Assembly (NCBI GenBank): GCA_039028975.1
Contig: JBCCHB010000090.1
Coordinates: 3,164 to 67,163, forward strand
Length of the DNA stretch: 64,000 bases
Direction of reading: 5' to 3'
Source of the DNA: JAHBNG01 sp039028975
GTDB taxonomy: Bacteria; Chloroflexota; Anaerolineae; Caldilineales; Caldilineaceae
Position numbers and translations under genes: made by a program. Of the stretch, positions 41,442 to 50,750 are shown piece by piece (the first letter of the stretch is position 1; each line of letters starts with the position of its first letter). The notes below the pieces were generated by a model. The model was not told the DNA's origin. It made no database searches and saw only the letters and a program-made list of their open reading frames with translations.

Positions 41442-43644
41442 GTTTGGACTCCTTTCGTGCCTCAAGCCAAACGGGTCGATTGGCTAGCCCTATGGATCCT
41501 ATCAGGGTAGCATAGCCAACTGCATATGCACTGACAATCCCCCAGCCAAATGCGAAGACACCAACGCTATAGGCCAAAGGCACCCAGGTAGCCAGCCTAT
41601 ACTGAGCCTGTAGATCTTGCTCAAAGCGTTCGGCGAGGTCAAAGAGCGTGTCAAGATGAGTCAACGTGCCACCCATGAGCACAAATTGCGCAGCATCGTT
41701 GGCGGCTGTTGTCACGTCAGCAATGGAAACTGAGACCAAGGTTTGCTTGAGCGTATCCAAGTCATCGATACCATCGCCAACATACATCACTTGTCGCTTC
41801 TGGGTGTTTCTACTGCGGTCGCTTTCAAAACCGGCGTTTTCCATAGGCATTGTTGGAGAAACCAAATTCCGCTTTTGAAACGGAGCTGAGCAGAGAGTGC
41901 CAACAAACTGTGCCTTCTGGTCGGGTTGTACATTAGCAAAGACACGCTCAATCCCAAGTTTTGTCGCGAATGCTTGGGCAGGAACTTCTTGGTCATCTGT
42001 GAGCATAGCCAATTCAAGCCCTCGTTTGCGTAGCCCACATAAGAGAGCTGGCACTTCAGGACGTACCGTTGGCTGGAGTTCAATCACCCCGAGCAAGAGT
42101 CCATCCACGGCTAAGAAGAGCAGAAAGTGGCCCTGCGCTTGTCGGTTGCTAACTATCTGTTGAATCTTTGCCGGGACTGCAACTCCTTTGAGTGCCATGT
42201 ACTGCTGATTGCCTACTTCTACCCTTTGCATACTGTACATGGCAGCCGAACCAGATTCGGCTCTGTCGTACGTCTCACCCAGGTCTGGCAAGCTAAGCGC
42301 TTTGTCGGCAGCAGCATCCCGAATGGCGGCCGCAACTGAATCGTCTCGATGTTGGTCAATGGCTGCGGCAAGCGCAAGTAGATCATCCTCACTCAAATAT
42401 CCATACTGATGAATTTGAACAATCGTTGGCTGGTCTAGCGTCAACGTGCCCGATTTATCAAACACCACCGTATCAACACGGCTCATCAGTTCGAGAGCAG
42501 AGCCATCTTTAACTAAAATGCCGCCTCTTGCCAGCATGTGGAGATAGGTCATCAGTGTAATGGGCGTGGTCGTGCCAAGCATGGACCCCATGGGCGCGCT
42601 TGCCACGGCCAACATGCTGCTGACGCCGTAAAAAGGCCACACCAACATCCCAAGCCCAACGGTTGGATAAACCATTTTATCCGCAAGTTCATCACCGCGT
42701 AAGGTCATTTGGCTCTGGTGGCTACAAGCATGGTTAAGGATGTCGGCAATCTGGAACACAAGCGTATCAGCATGGGGCTGGTTCGCTTTTACATGAATCT
42801 TTCCCTTGAGAATCCGGGTCGATGCAAGGACTGAATCGCCCCGAATCTTTTCGGCTGGTTGCGCCCCGTCGAGGAGGGCATGTTGCTCAACATCAGCACG
42901 ACCAGCGACGATTTCACCATCAACCGGAATGACCTCACCTACGTGGACCGCCACTACATCACCACTTTGAACTTCCGTTAAGAGGCATTCGATGATCGTG
43001 CCGTCCCGAACAAGCGAGACAATACGAGGAAGTGTACCGACAGCTCCTACTAGGCGCTCATGAGACTCTCGCTCCATGGCTGCAATGAACTTCTCAATAA
43101 ATAGCCCAAGGATGATGGCAATACTCTGGACTATCAGATAGCCACTGAGCAGGATGCCCAAATAGACAATGGCATTGCGCCCGCGTGCAGTCAATCTACG
43201 CTTGGCCCACATATCATTCAGACCCATTCGAATCATCGAATAGCCAAGATTGAGGTTGATAATCAGGGCAATGGCTACCAAGAGAGGTCCACCAGTCAAA
43301 AAGAGCGCAATAGAGATGCCAGCGTAGCCAGCCTGTCGATTCCGTTGTTTGGCCAGCGGAGGGATAGCTGCGATTCTGCTCATGCCCCTTTGAGTTACCA
43401 GTTGCTTGTCATCGTATGTTCCACAGAGGCGATCAACCGTATGATGGATTAGAAGCTGATAGCGGTCATCGACTTGTTTCACCAGGGCAATCGCATGTTC
43501 CTTAGGCGTGGAAGGAACAAAGTGGCCCGAGGCTAACGTGTGGATATGAGAAGATGGGATGTTCAGTCGACGTTTGCGGTATTGCCTGAATCCCCAAGTA
43601 CCAGCAACTGCAGCGCTTGCGAATGCCAAGCCAGCAATTAGCAT
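41419..43644 (-). CDS. Degenerate P1-type (heavy-metal-like) P-type ATPase
   Basis: Protein of 741 residues; AAAGGAT precedes ATG 43644. The fold is clear: membrane helices from about 105, actuator 'VQSGDVVAVHVGEVIPVDGEIVAG', phosphorylation loop DKSGTLT with Asp396, nucleotide domain, hinge 'YVGDGIDDLDTL' and last helices. Several motifs are altered. The TGES-type loop reads 'LDGAQPAEK' (258-266), the CPC-like membrane metal site is 'SAPMGSMLGTTTPI' (349-362), and 'GDGINDAPAL' is 'GDGIDDLDTL'. No N-terminal metal-binding domain is seen; instead a 100-residue extension. It may move an unusual ion or regulate without transport. The phosphorylated Asp is intact. It stands alone. Confidence 0.83.
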   Translation of the reverse strand: MLIAGLAFASAAVAGTWGFRQYRKRRLNIPSSHIHTLASGHFVPSTPKEHAIALVKQVDDRYQLLIHHTVDRLCGTYDDKQLVTQRGMSRIAAIPPLAKQRNRQAGYAGISIALFLTGGPLLVAIALIINLNLGYSMIRMGLNDMWAKRRLTARGRNAIVYLGILLSGYLIVQSIAIILGLFIEKFIAAMERESHERLVGAVGTLPRIVSLVRDGTIIECLLTEVQSGDVVAVHVGEVIPVDGEIVAGRADVEQHALLDGAQPAEKIRGDSVLASTRILKGKIHVKANQPHADTLVFQIADILNHACSHQSQMTLRGDELADKMVYPTVGLGMLVWPFYGVSSMLAVASAPMGSMLGTTTPITLMTYLHMLARGGILVKDGSALELMSRVDTVVFDKSGTLTLDQPTIVQIHQYGYLSEDDLLALAAAIDQHRDDSVAAAIRDAAADKALSLPDLGETYDRAESGSAAMYSMQRVEVGNQQYMALKGVAVPAKIQQIVSNRQAQGHFLLFLAVDGLLLGVIELQPTVRPEVPALLCGLRKRGLELAMLTDDQEVPAQAFATKLGIERVFANVQPDQKAQFVGTLCSAPFQKRNLVSPTMPMENAGFESDRSRNTQKRQVMYVGDGIDDLDTLKQTLVSVSIADVTTAANDAAQFVLMGGTLTHLDTLFDLAERFEQDLQAQYRLATWVPLAYSVGVFAFGWGIVSAYAVGYATLIGSIGLANRPVWLEARKESKQKLLPEI

Positions 43645-43692
43645 GCCATTATCCTTTCAGTATTTATACGTAGTCAGAGCCGGTCAGAGATA

Positions 43693-43739
43693 GTCAGCAT
43701 TTCAGCTTGTCAGCATTTTAGCACTTCAGCATTTCAGCC
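43693..43739. repeat. Short imperfect repeats TCAGCATTTCAGC
   Basis: GTCAGCATTTCAGC, GTCAGCATTTTAGC and CTTCAGCATTTCAGCC in a row, 14-16 bp each. A similar word (ATCAGCATTCAGCC) lies near 32003. No clear role. Confidence 0.5.
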
Positions 43740-43913
43740 AAGCAACCTAGTACTGAAGGCGTAAATGATTACACAAATATAGTAGCCTACCCTTTTAGGG
43801 CAGGGCTACCATGGCCAAACCTGTCTGTGAATCTATTTATGTCCAATTGTACTAGCGAAGCTGCGCCTCAAACCCACGAAGCGTATTGTAAGTTTTTTAC
43901 TTTAGAAACGACC

Positions 43914-44126
43914 AATCGTAGGTGCGGCTTGCAGCCGCACAAGCATGGAAATTCCCGTTTCCTCTCTTGAAAATGAGGGGGGGGGTGGCCACGCTTGCGC
44001 ACTTGAAAACAGCGCCTACGACATTAATCGTAGGCCCGGTTTGTAACCGGACAATCGTGAAAAACCCGTGACTTCTCTTGAAAATGAGGGGGGCCAACGC
44101 TTGTGCAGTTGAAAACAGCGCCTACG
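43914..44126 (-). repeat. Two tandem REP/MITE-like copies with CGTAGG ends
   Basis: Copy 1 (43914-44020) and copy 2 (44026-44126) both start AATCGTAGG and end GCGCCTACG, giving inverted ends, and share CTCTTGAAAATGAGGGG and CAGTTGAAAACAGCGCC-like blocks. The first has a GTGCGGCTTGCAGCCGCAC hairpin, the second CCGGTTTGTAACCGG. This is typical palindromic interspersed-repeat content. No gene lies in 43645-44171. Confidence 0.7.
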
Positions 44127-44171
44127 GTTAAACTACGGGACACAATGGAAAGCAGCTTAGGGTCAAGAGCC

Positions 44172-45566
44172 CTACATCCCTAGCATCTCTTTTACCGAGC
44201 CAACCGAAGGCGTATCCAACTTACCGAGCGCGTCATTGACATCTTCCTGAGTCATCTCATGGCGCTCAAGGTTGCCGGCAAAGTAGTCCTGATAAGCCAA
44301 CATGTCAAAGTTACCGTGACCGCACATATTGAAGAGAATGGTTGGTGAAGTTCCCTCTTCCTTCGCACGATTGGCTGCCCGAATCACTGAAGCCACGCCG
44401 TGGTTGGCCTCTGGCGCAGGTACAATGCCCTCTGCCTTAGCAAAGATAACGCCTGCTTCAAAGGTTTCCAGCTGATCGATAGCCTCTGCGCTGATCAGAT
44501 CATCGGCCAGCAGTTGGCTTACAACTGCGCCAGCGCCGTGATAGCGCAATCCGCCAGCATGAATCTTGGCTGGGACAAAGTTGTGACCCAGAGTGTACAT
44601 GGGAATTAGCGGCGTCATACCCACTGTGTCGCCAAAGTCGTAGCGGAACTCGCCCCGGGTCAATTTGGGGGCTGATGTCGGTTCGCTGGCAATACAGCGA
44701 ATGTTTTTACCCTCGGTCAAGTTAAGGTGAACGAAGGGGAAAGAGATACCCGCAAAGTTGGATCCGCCACCAAAGGGTGCAAAGACATAATCAGGCAGAT
44801 CAGCACCGGCCTTCTCCAATTGTTTTATCGCCTCAAGACCAATGACTGTCTGATGCATAAGCACATGGTTGAGCACGCTACCCAACGAGTATTTGGCATC
44901 ATCATTTGTGGCAGCGATCTCAACCGCATCGGAGATGGCGATGCCCAAGCTACCTGGCGTATCTGGATCCTGGGCCAGAATGGATTGCCCGGCTTGGGTA
45001 CGGTCACTCGGTGATGGGTAAACATCTGCGCCCCACGTCTCCATCATCATCTTGCGGTAGGGTTTTTGCTCATAAGAGATCCGCACCATATAGACTTCAC
45101 ATGCCATATCAAACATGCTACAGGCAAAGCTTAACGCACTCCCCCATTGGCCTGCACCCGTTTCAGTTGTGATTCGCTTAGTGCCTTCAATCATGTTGTA
45201 ATAAGCTTGGGGTACGGCTGTGTTGGGTTTGTGGGATCCAGAGGGACTGACGCCTTCATACTTATAGTAGATCTTGGCAGTCGTATCCAGCACTTTTTCC
45301 AGATTATAGGCCCGGAACATGGGGGTGGGCCGCCACATGGCGTAGACGTCCCGCACCTGCTCTGGAATCTCTACCCATTTCTCTTGAGAGACTTCTTGCT
45401 TGATTAGCTCCATGGGAAACAATGGGGCCAAGGCTTCAGGACCAATCGGCTCTTTGGTCTCTGGATTAAGCGGAGGAAGTGGCTTGTTGGGCATATCAGC
45501 TACCACATTGTACCAATGGGTAGGGATTTCGCTCTCGGAGAGGGTGATTTTGCGTGAATCGCTCAT
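44172..45566 (-). CDS. trpB: TrpB2-type tryptophan synthase beta chain
   Basis: Protein of 464 residues; AAAGGAT precedes ATG 45566. Matches the TrpB2 subfamily, which is longer than TrpB1 and acts without TrpA: 'PLPPLNPETKEPIGPEALAP' at the start, PLP lysine in 'GSHKPNTA' (Lys113), 'ETGAGQWGSALSFAC', 'FAPFGGGSNFAG' and 'NMCGHGNFDM'. It joins indole and serine to tryptophan with PLP. No other trp genes are in the window, consistent with a salvage role for TrpB2. Not next to an operon partner. Confidence 0.92.
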   Translation of the reverse strand: MSDSRKITLSESEIPTHWYNVVADMPNKPLPPLNPETKEPIGPEALAPLFPMELIKQEVSQEKWVEIPEQVRDVYAMWRPTPMFRAYNLEKVLDTTAKIYYKYEGVSPSGSHKPNTAVPQAYYNMIEGTKRITTETGAGQWGSALSFACSMFDMACEVYMVRISYEQKPYRKMMMETWGADVYPSPSDRTQAGQSILAQDPDTPGSLGIAISDAVEIAATNDDAKYSLGSVLNHVLMHQTVIGLEAIKQLEKAGADLPDYVFAPFGGGSNFAGISFPFVHLNLTEGKNIRCIASEPTSAPKLTRGEFRYDFGDTVGMTPLIPMYTLGHNFVPAKIHAGGLRYHGAGAVVSQLLADDLISAEAIDQLETFEAGVIFAKAEGIVPAPEANHGVASVIRAANRAKEEGTSPTILFNMCGHGNFDMLAYQDYFAGNLERHEMTQEDVNDALGKLDTPSVGSVKEMLGM

Positions 45567-45724
45567 GATAATCCTTTCGGGCTGGTAGCTGACGCATCAT
45601 CCGACGAAGCAGAAATAGGTCATCTGGGATAGTCAGCGCTTGGTCAGTGAATGGTAAGTTCGGTGAATGCAAAATTAGGGTATACAGGATTGTACGGTTT
45701 TGCTGACAATGAGCCAAATTTGCC

Positions 45725-46534
45725 TTATAGTAGGACGCCCACGGAAGCACGCCACAGAAGCGCAGCGCAGAATCCCCCACCTGCCGCAGCCAACAGGTTC
45801 ACCACATCATTGCCCATCCAGCTGAGACCTCGGCTCAAGACAAGTGGATGGCCACCACGTGCCGACTTTTCGGTCATCTCTTGGCGATTGGGATCCCAGT
45901 ATTGACGTTGAAGGGTTGCGCCAAGGAGACTATCCAAAAGCGAACCTATCAGTCCTGTCGCGCCACCCAATAACATCAACCAGCCCAATGCTCCACCACC
46001 GGCTAGCGCGCCAACCGCGCCGATCAACATGCCGCCTCCAATTGATGCAACCAAGCCCAGGACCGATATACCCCCTGACATGCCAACTGGAACCACTCTT
46101 CCTGTTATCAACGAACGAGGTGGTCCCTTACTTAACGTACCTAACTCTGTTGCCCATGTATCAGCCGTGACCGTGGCCATAGCCCCTAGAAAGAAGGCAA
46201 ACCAGCGCGGATCTTGGGTCAAGCCAAAGCCCAAAGCGGCCAGAGCACCCAGTCCGCCATTCGCCAATACCTGCATGGCATCCCGCTGATGGCTCTTGTC
46301 GAAGCGCTGAGCAGCCGCTCGCTTGGCATTACTTTGGACTTTGGAGAAAAGGCTTGAGGTGATGAAGAATGTGAGCAGTGGAACAACGAAGGTCATGCCA
46401 CCGAAGCCAAGGGTGATCGTGCCGACCAGTAGTGCCGCGGCCGCACCAGATCGAGTCAGCCAGCCACGCCATAGGGCAATAACCAGAATGAAAAGGCCGA
46501 TGAGTAGGGTGACAAGTATCGTTGGTGCAAACAT
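45725..46534 (-). CDS. DUF92 membrane protein
   Basis: Protein of 269 residues with about six to seven membrane helices ('FAPTILVTLLIGLFILVIAL', 'WFAFFLGAMATVTADTWATE', 'GGAVGALAGGGALGW'-like). The conserved 'TADTWATELGTLSKGPPRSLITGRVVPVGMSGG' identifies DUF92, to which the plant VTE6 phytyl-phosphate kinase belongs. A prenyl or phytyl kinase-type role is possible. The start has no clear ribosome site (CTACTACTACT before ATG). Single gene. Confidence 0.86.
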   Translation of the reverse strand: MFAPTILVTLLIGLFILVIALWRGWLTRSGAAAALLVGTITLGFGGMTFVVPLLTFFITSSLFSKVQSNAKRAAAQRFDKSHQRDAMQVLANGGLGALAALGFGLTQDPRWFAFFLGAMATVTADTWATELGTLSKGPPRSLITGRVVPVGMSGGISVLGLVASIGGGMLIGAVGALAGGGALGWLMLLGGATGLIGSLLDSLLGATLQRQYWDPNRQEMTEKSARGGHPLVLSRGLSWMGNDVVNLLAAAGGGFCAALLWRASVGVLL

Positions 46535-47306
46535 AGTAGTAGTAGTCTAGCGCTAGTTGCAAGGTAAGGGAAAATTGGAGAGGGCGAAGCTGGACGAGTC
46601 GTTTTTCAATTTGAAGACGCTGCATGATTAGACAAAGTCGGCGTAAGGTTATCCTATAAAATAATGACCCCATCTACAGAAAACCTCTACAATTCCTCTA
46701 TAATTCCTCTATAAGTCCATTGTGCCTGTTGATTTGCAGCCCAACGTATGCTAATTTGGCATCGAACCTACAATGGTCGTGAGAAGATTAAGAAACTGTA
46801 AGCACAACGCAAGAAAGCTTACGTAAAAGTTGTTTTATAATCTTTAAGATTAATTATTCTGTGCAAATCGCCACTCACCACAGCATTTATCACAAATTTG
46901 CTCCTCAAAATTACCAGTAATCAATACATAAACAGGCGCCAACGCCAGAAGTAGTTCAGTTCAGCAGCCATTCCATTCTGTTTTACCTCACAACATTGCC
47001 TCATTGAACAAATTTGATACCCAAAAGTCGTTGTAGTCAGCTCTGTTTGAAAATCAGGGTTGTTTAACATATGAATACCAGTAGATAGATATTTTGTCCT
47101 ATGCAATATGTATAGGGATGCCATAGGTTTTTGAGAGGTCACAGATGATTTTTTCCTGTACACTCGTACAAAACTGTTTTGGGATATCAGACGCATTAAG
47201 TTGTTGAGTTCCAGTAGTTGTAGCTTCGTAGGCGCGCATCCGACCCATGTATGCGCACTACCCCTTGCGCTCTACTGGATTTATATACATCATATGGGAG
47301 TTTGGA
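46535..47306. other. A/T-rich intergenic region before the candidate defence cluster
   Basis: About 770 bp, clearly more A/T-rich than the flanks. It holds a short triple repeat (AATTCCTCTATA, 46691-46715) and a 91-codon minus frame (47196-46921) with no ribosome site and no known family. I see no gene with support. The base composition shift may mark the left border of a horizontally acquired block. Confidence 0.4.
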
Positions 47307-49094
47307 ATGACAGAGATATCAATTGAAGGATGGAGTATTCGGGAAATATATGATCGGTATGTCAAAAATGAGATTGTTGTCAATCGAAAGTATCAGCGCA
47401 AACTCGTTTGGTCATTGGATGAGAAAGCTTCGTTAATTGAATCGATACAGAAAGGCTTTCCTATTCCGCTGATTTTGCTAGCAGAAATTCAGTTACAGGG
47501 AAAGCGCTCATTTGAGGTTATCGATGGGCTACAGAGGCTTGATGCGATTATCTCGTTCATAGAGGGAAGGTACGAATTTAACAAGCAGTACTTTGATCAG
47601 AGCATTTTGGCCTACTCTAACAATGGGAATCGACCAACACCATCACGTAGAAAGGCATTGTTGGATAAAACGATGTGTGATGTCATTACAGCATATAAAC
47701 TGCCAATATCAGTTTACCGTTTAGGGCGAAGGGATGTCCAGCAGATCGATGATGTATTTCTCAGAATCAATACGCGCGGCAAACAACTGACGGCCCAGGA
47801 AATCAGACAGGCCGCAACGCTACATCCTTTTGCCCATCTTGTGCGACGGGTCTCGTCCGAAATCCGCGGTGATACCACAGCGTCCGATACCCTCAGTCTG
47901 GATCAAATGCAAGAGATTAGCATCTCTGATAATGGGCTTGACTATGGCATAAATATGAAAGATATACCTTGGATTAGACAAAAGATCTTTCTCGAAAAAC
48001 AGATTCGTGAGTCAGAAGATGAAGAGCTAGTTGCCTCGATTCTGGCCTATATGTTGCTACACGAAGAATCGGCACCAGAGCCTAGTGCCCTCCAAAGCTA
48101 CTACAATCCGTCATCGTCCGTTCCTTCCGGTTCTAAAGGTGCGCTAATCAAGCAAAAGCTCAGCGAAATCGGCACAAGTTTATTGGAACAGCAGTTTCTA
48201 GCCGTGCACGATGAAATCAACAAATTACTGGTGGCCTCGGGATATAGTGAATTTAATCGTTGGGTATCCACCAAACAGGTTAATATCTACTACGAGGTTG
48301 TTTTTCTGACTATCTACGAACTCTTTATTCGGCGTAGCTTGAACATTCATAACTATCAGGCTGTGGCAGAACGGCTAGCGAATCTTGGAAATAGCGATAT
48401 TTCATCGGAGGTTCGCTCAAGATCAAAGTGGAGTAGACCAAAACGGCAGGAATCGATAAGCTGGTTAGTCGACCATTTACTGGCTGACAGTCAGGGGCTC
48501 TATTTAAAGCGGCCGACCCATCTTCCGGCTTACACTACAGGCAATACCAAGATACAGAATATCTTAACACAGGTTATGGCAGAGCGAACGATCTGTAAGT
48601 TCAAAATTAGCTGCTATCCGTTAGAGCCAGAGCGAGTTTTCCATGGTGAGGAGCCGGTGAAGGAAATCTATCGATCGTTGACGGCCATTGCAAACCAAGG
48701 TCCACGCACGGTAGGTTATGTACTTGTGGGTGTGTCTGATCAGGTGGAGGAAGTTGAAAAATATCAAGAGATCTACAGTAACAAACCGCTCAAATATGCA
48801 AAGTTTTACATCACCGGCGTAGATGATGAAGCGCTGAAATACTACAAAAGCGTCGCTGCATATTATGAAGTGATTCGCCAATCTGTCGAGGCCGAAGAGA
48901 TTGAACCGGTATCGATCAAATCTCAAATTGTGCAGGATATTGGGTTGTACAAATACGATGCCCGATTTGTTATCGCCTTGCGAATTGAAGCGCCCGAAAA
49001 CGAGCCGTGCAAGTATGAAGGGAAGTACTATGCCTATCAAGGTTCCAACTTAACGGTGTTGTCTGACCGAGAAGCGTGGGAACGTTTTATGTAA
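47307..49094 (+). CDS. DUF262 protein with C-terminal AlbA_2/Schlafen-like domain
   Basis: Protein of 595 residues. ATG 47307 has GGGAG at 47296-47300; the longer frame from 47247 lacks a site. DUF262 (about 5-230) is shown by 'VVNRKYQRKLVWSLDEK' and 'FEVIDGLQRLDAI' (usual motif DGQQR), plus 'FLRINTRGKQLT'. This fold is ParB/Srx-like and occurs in GmrSD and other nucleic-acid defence systems. A helical middle part follows. The last 165 residues (about 430-590) read 'EIYRSLTAIANQGPRTVGYVLVGVSD' and 'RFVIALRIEAPENEPCKYEG', 'YYAYQGSNLTVLS', like the AlbA_2/Schlafen (divergent AAA_4) domain. The join is unusual. It is upstream of a coiled-coil gene and a giant NACHT gene on the same strand. Confidence 0.78.
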   Translation: MTEISIEGWSIREIYDRYVKNEIVVNRKYQRKLVWSLDEKASLIESIQKGFPIPLILLAEIQLQGKRSFEVIDGLQRLDAIISFIEGRYEFNKQYFDQSILAYSNNGNRPTPSRRKALLDKTMCDVITAYKLPISVYRLGRRDVQQIDDVFLRINTRGKQLTAQEIRQAATLHPFAHLVRRVSSEIRGDTTASDTLSLDQMQEISISDNGLDYGINMKDIPWIRQKIFLEKQIRESEDEELVASILAYMLLHEESAPEPSALQSYYNPSSSVPSGSKGALIKQKLSEIGTSLLEQQFLAVHDEINKLLVASGYSEFNRWVSTKQVNIYYEVVFLTIYELFIRRSLNIHNYQAVAERLANLGNSDISSEVRSRSKWSRPKRQESISWLVDHLLADSQGLYLKRPTHLPAYTTGNTKIQNILTQVMAERTICKFKISCYPLEPERVFHGEEPVKEIYRSLTAIANQGPRTVGYVLVGVSDQVEEVEKYQEIYSNKPLKYAKFYITGVDDEALKYYKSVAAYYEVIRQSVEAEEIEPVSIKSQIVQDIGLYKYDARFVIALRIEAPENEPCKYEGKYYAYQGSNLTVLSDREAWERFM

Positions 49095-49110
49095 AAACAA
49101 CTTTTTAACT

Positions 49111-49226
49111 TATAAATCGCTAGAAAAGTTTGTTCCTGTGAAGACGGGGAGTTCCTCATTTCTCGGAAGTTCCCAGAGTGGATTGGTCACAATTTGGGAC
49201 AAGACTTTTCTGGCGAAGCATATATA
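49111..49226 (+). repeat. MITE-like element, copy C
   Basis: CGCTAGAAAAGTTTGTTCCTG (from 49118) and GGGACAAGACTTTTCTGGCG (49197-49216) are the inverted ends; the centre GTGAAGACGGGGAGTTCC..TCTCGG matches copies A (reversed) and B. It lies between the DUF262 and coiled-coil genes, 16 bp after the DUF262 stop. Confidence 0.75.
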
Positions 49227-49289
49227 TGTCCTGAGTGATTGTGGACTACTAATTATATTCTCTATTTGACTATATAGGAGCAAATTAAA

Positions 49290-50459
49290 ATGGAAGAGAT
49301 TCAGATCGACCTAGCACAAGTTATGAGTTATATCTCCGGACTATCCAGGCAGATCAATGAGATCGAAAGTAGCATCAAGGAGATGTCGTCTACACAAACC
49401 CAATCTACCCAAACAGCCGAGGTGCGGGAAGAAGTTTTAGAAGTTAAGGCGATTGTCCGTGGCATCGTTGCAGGTGATTCCGAGAACAAAAAGTTGTTAA
49501 AATCCCTCGGTGAAACCATCCAGGAACCAAATGAGCATCCCATTGATACCAGTGTCATCAGCGAGAGCCTCCAGCGCGTGATTGGCGATGAATTCGGTGA
49601 ATTACAAGACTATATTCAGCAAATACTGGAAGAGAATGGACAGATCAACATACCACAAGTGCAGAGAGAAGAGCGTCACAAGCTTGCCGCAGAGCTCCTT
49701 CCCCAAATTGAGGCATTAATCGAAGCCGATAGTGCCGCTGACATGCCCGAACCCAGCATCGCAGAGGTTCGTGCGGACGCGTCTGGCATTAAACAGCACA
49801 TTGTGCAGATGCAACAGAACGCACAGTTGCTGCAGGCGAATGCCCAACGTGCAGTCGAGAAAATGCGCCAAGAATCTGCCTCGCGACCTCGGGGGTTTTT
49901 AGCCCCCACGATTCCCGACGCCCATGTTGTCCCATCAGACGTTACCGATCAACTATCGTCCTTGACTCAGGCAAGTCAATATGAAGAGCTGGTCAATGGA
50001 ATTGCTTACCTAGAAGCCCGTATAGACAACATACTCCTAACTGCTAAAGAAGTGAGGAACCTGATCACTGGGCATCTAGCCGGGCAAGTCGGAACAGCGT
50101 CAGTCAAAACAGAGGCTTCTTCGGATGGACTTGCCAACTCGTCTTATTCCTCCACTCCTTATTCTGATAGTACCTCATCATACGAATATTCTCCAGAGAA
50201 TGGCATTGGTGTGGGACAGTCAGGTATCTTTACCAATGAAGACAGCTCAGATAGCAGCTCGGACGAGTGGGAGCAAGATAACGGCCACTTTTCTACTGAG
50301 CAATCTCCAGGTACTGATAGCTCTAATGAAGATACTTCTGATGCAGGGTATGGCATTCTGGGCTTTGATGATGACGGATTGTCTGATGAGGATCTTGCCA
50401 CTGAGGATGAAGAGAACAAGTTTGCTGGATCCGGTGCCACGCCTTCGAGTACATTTTAG
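49290..50459 (+). CDS. Coiled-coil protein with acidic Ser-rich tail
   Basis: Protein of 389 residues; AGGAG at 49276-49280. Residues about 5-75 and 100-260 are predicted coiled coil by their heptad pattern ('YISGLSRQINEIESSIKEMS', 'IQHIVQMQQNAQLLQANAQR'-like, 'VNGIAYLEARIDNILLTAKEV'). From about 275 the chain is low-complexity Ser/Thr/Asp/Glu ('SSYSSTPYSDSTSS', 'EDSSDSSSDEWEQDNG', 'DDDGLSDEDLATEDEENKF'), strongly acidic. I do not recognise a family. Acidic disordered tails on such proteins can act as DNA mimics or binding arms; that is a guess. Its place between the DUF262 gene and the giant gene suggests a scaffold or regulator. Confidence 0.7.
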   Translation: MEEIQIDLAQVMSYISGLSRQINEIESSIKEMSSTQTQSTQTAEVREEVLEVKAIVRGIVAGDSENKKLLKSLGETIQEPNEHPIDTSVISESLQRVIGDEFGELQDYIQQILEENGQINIPQVQREERHKLAAELLPQIEALIEADSAADMPEPSIAEVRADASGIKQHIVQMQQNAQLLQANAQRAVEKMRQESASRPRGFLAPTIPDAHVVPSDVTDQLSSLTQASQYEELVNGIAYLEARIDNILLTAKEVRNLITGHLAGQVGTASVKTEASSDGLANSSYSSTPYSDSTSSYEYSPENGIGVGQSGIFTNEDSSDSSSDEWEQDNGHFSTEQSPGTDSSNEDTSDAGYGILGFDDDGLSDEDLATEDEENKFAGSGATPSSTF

Positions 50460-50520
50460 AAAAAGGGAATGGTCCACGTGCGAAAGGATTAGGGTAACAA
50501 ATCCAGCGGTCCCAAACGTG

Positions 50521-50638
50521 CCATTTCGTTCGGCAACGGCCGCAAAGCGGCACGAGGGACGAGGAGAAATCTTCGGTCTTGCCAGAGAGAACGTGAAGAT
50601 TTCTCGCTCGGGTGCCCTTTGAGCGCGAAATGACACTG
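50521..50638. repeat. Palindromic REP-like element
   Basis: GAGAAATCTTC (50564-50574) pairs with GAAGATTTCTC (50595-50605), and CATTTCG (50522-50528) with CGAAATG (50626-50632). The words are the common interspersed type (GTCATTTCG...GAGAAATCTTC). It occupies most of the 290-bp gap before the giant gene and could end transcription from the coiled-coil gene. Confidence 0.6.
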
Positions 50639-50750
50639 GTAAGCTATTTGTGACCCATCATCCGTAAGAATTGAACCATGCTGAAAAACGAACCAATACG
50701 ATAACGAATTGTAGTCAGGCTGCCATGCTCCATTTATGAGGTAAGACTGT

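Noticed and set aside
46921..47196. 91-codon minus-strand frame
   Set aside because: No ribosome site, no recognisable sequence, in an A/T-rich stretch.
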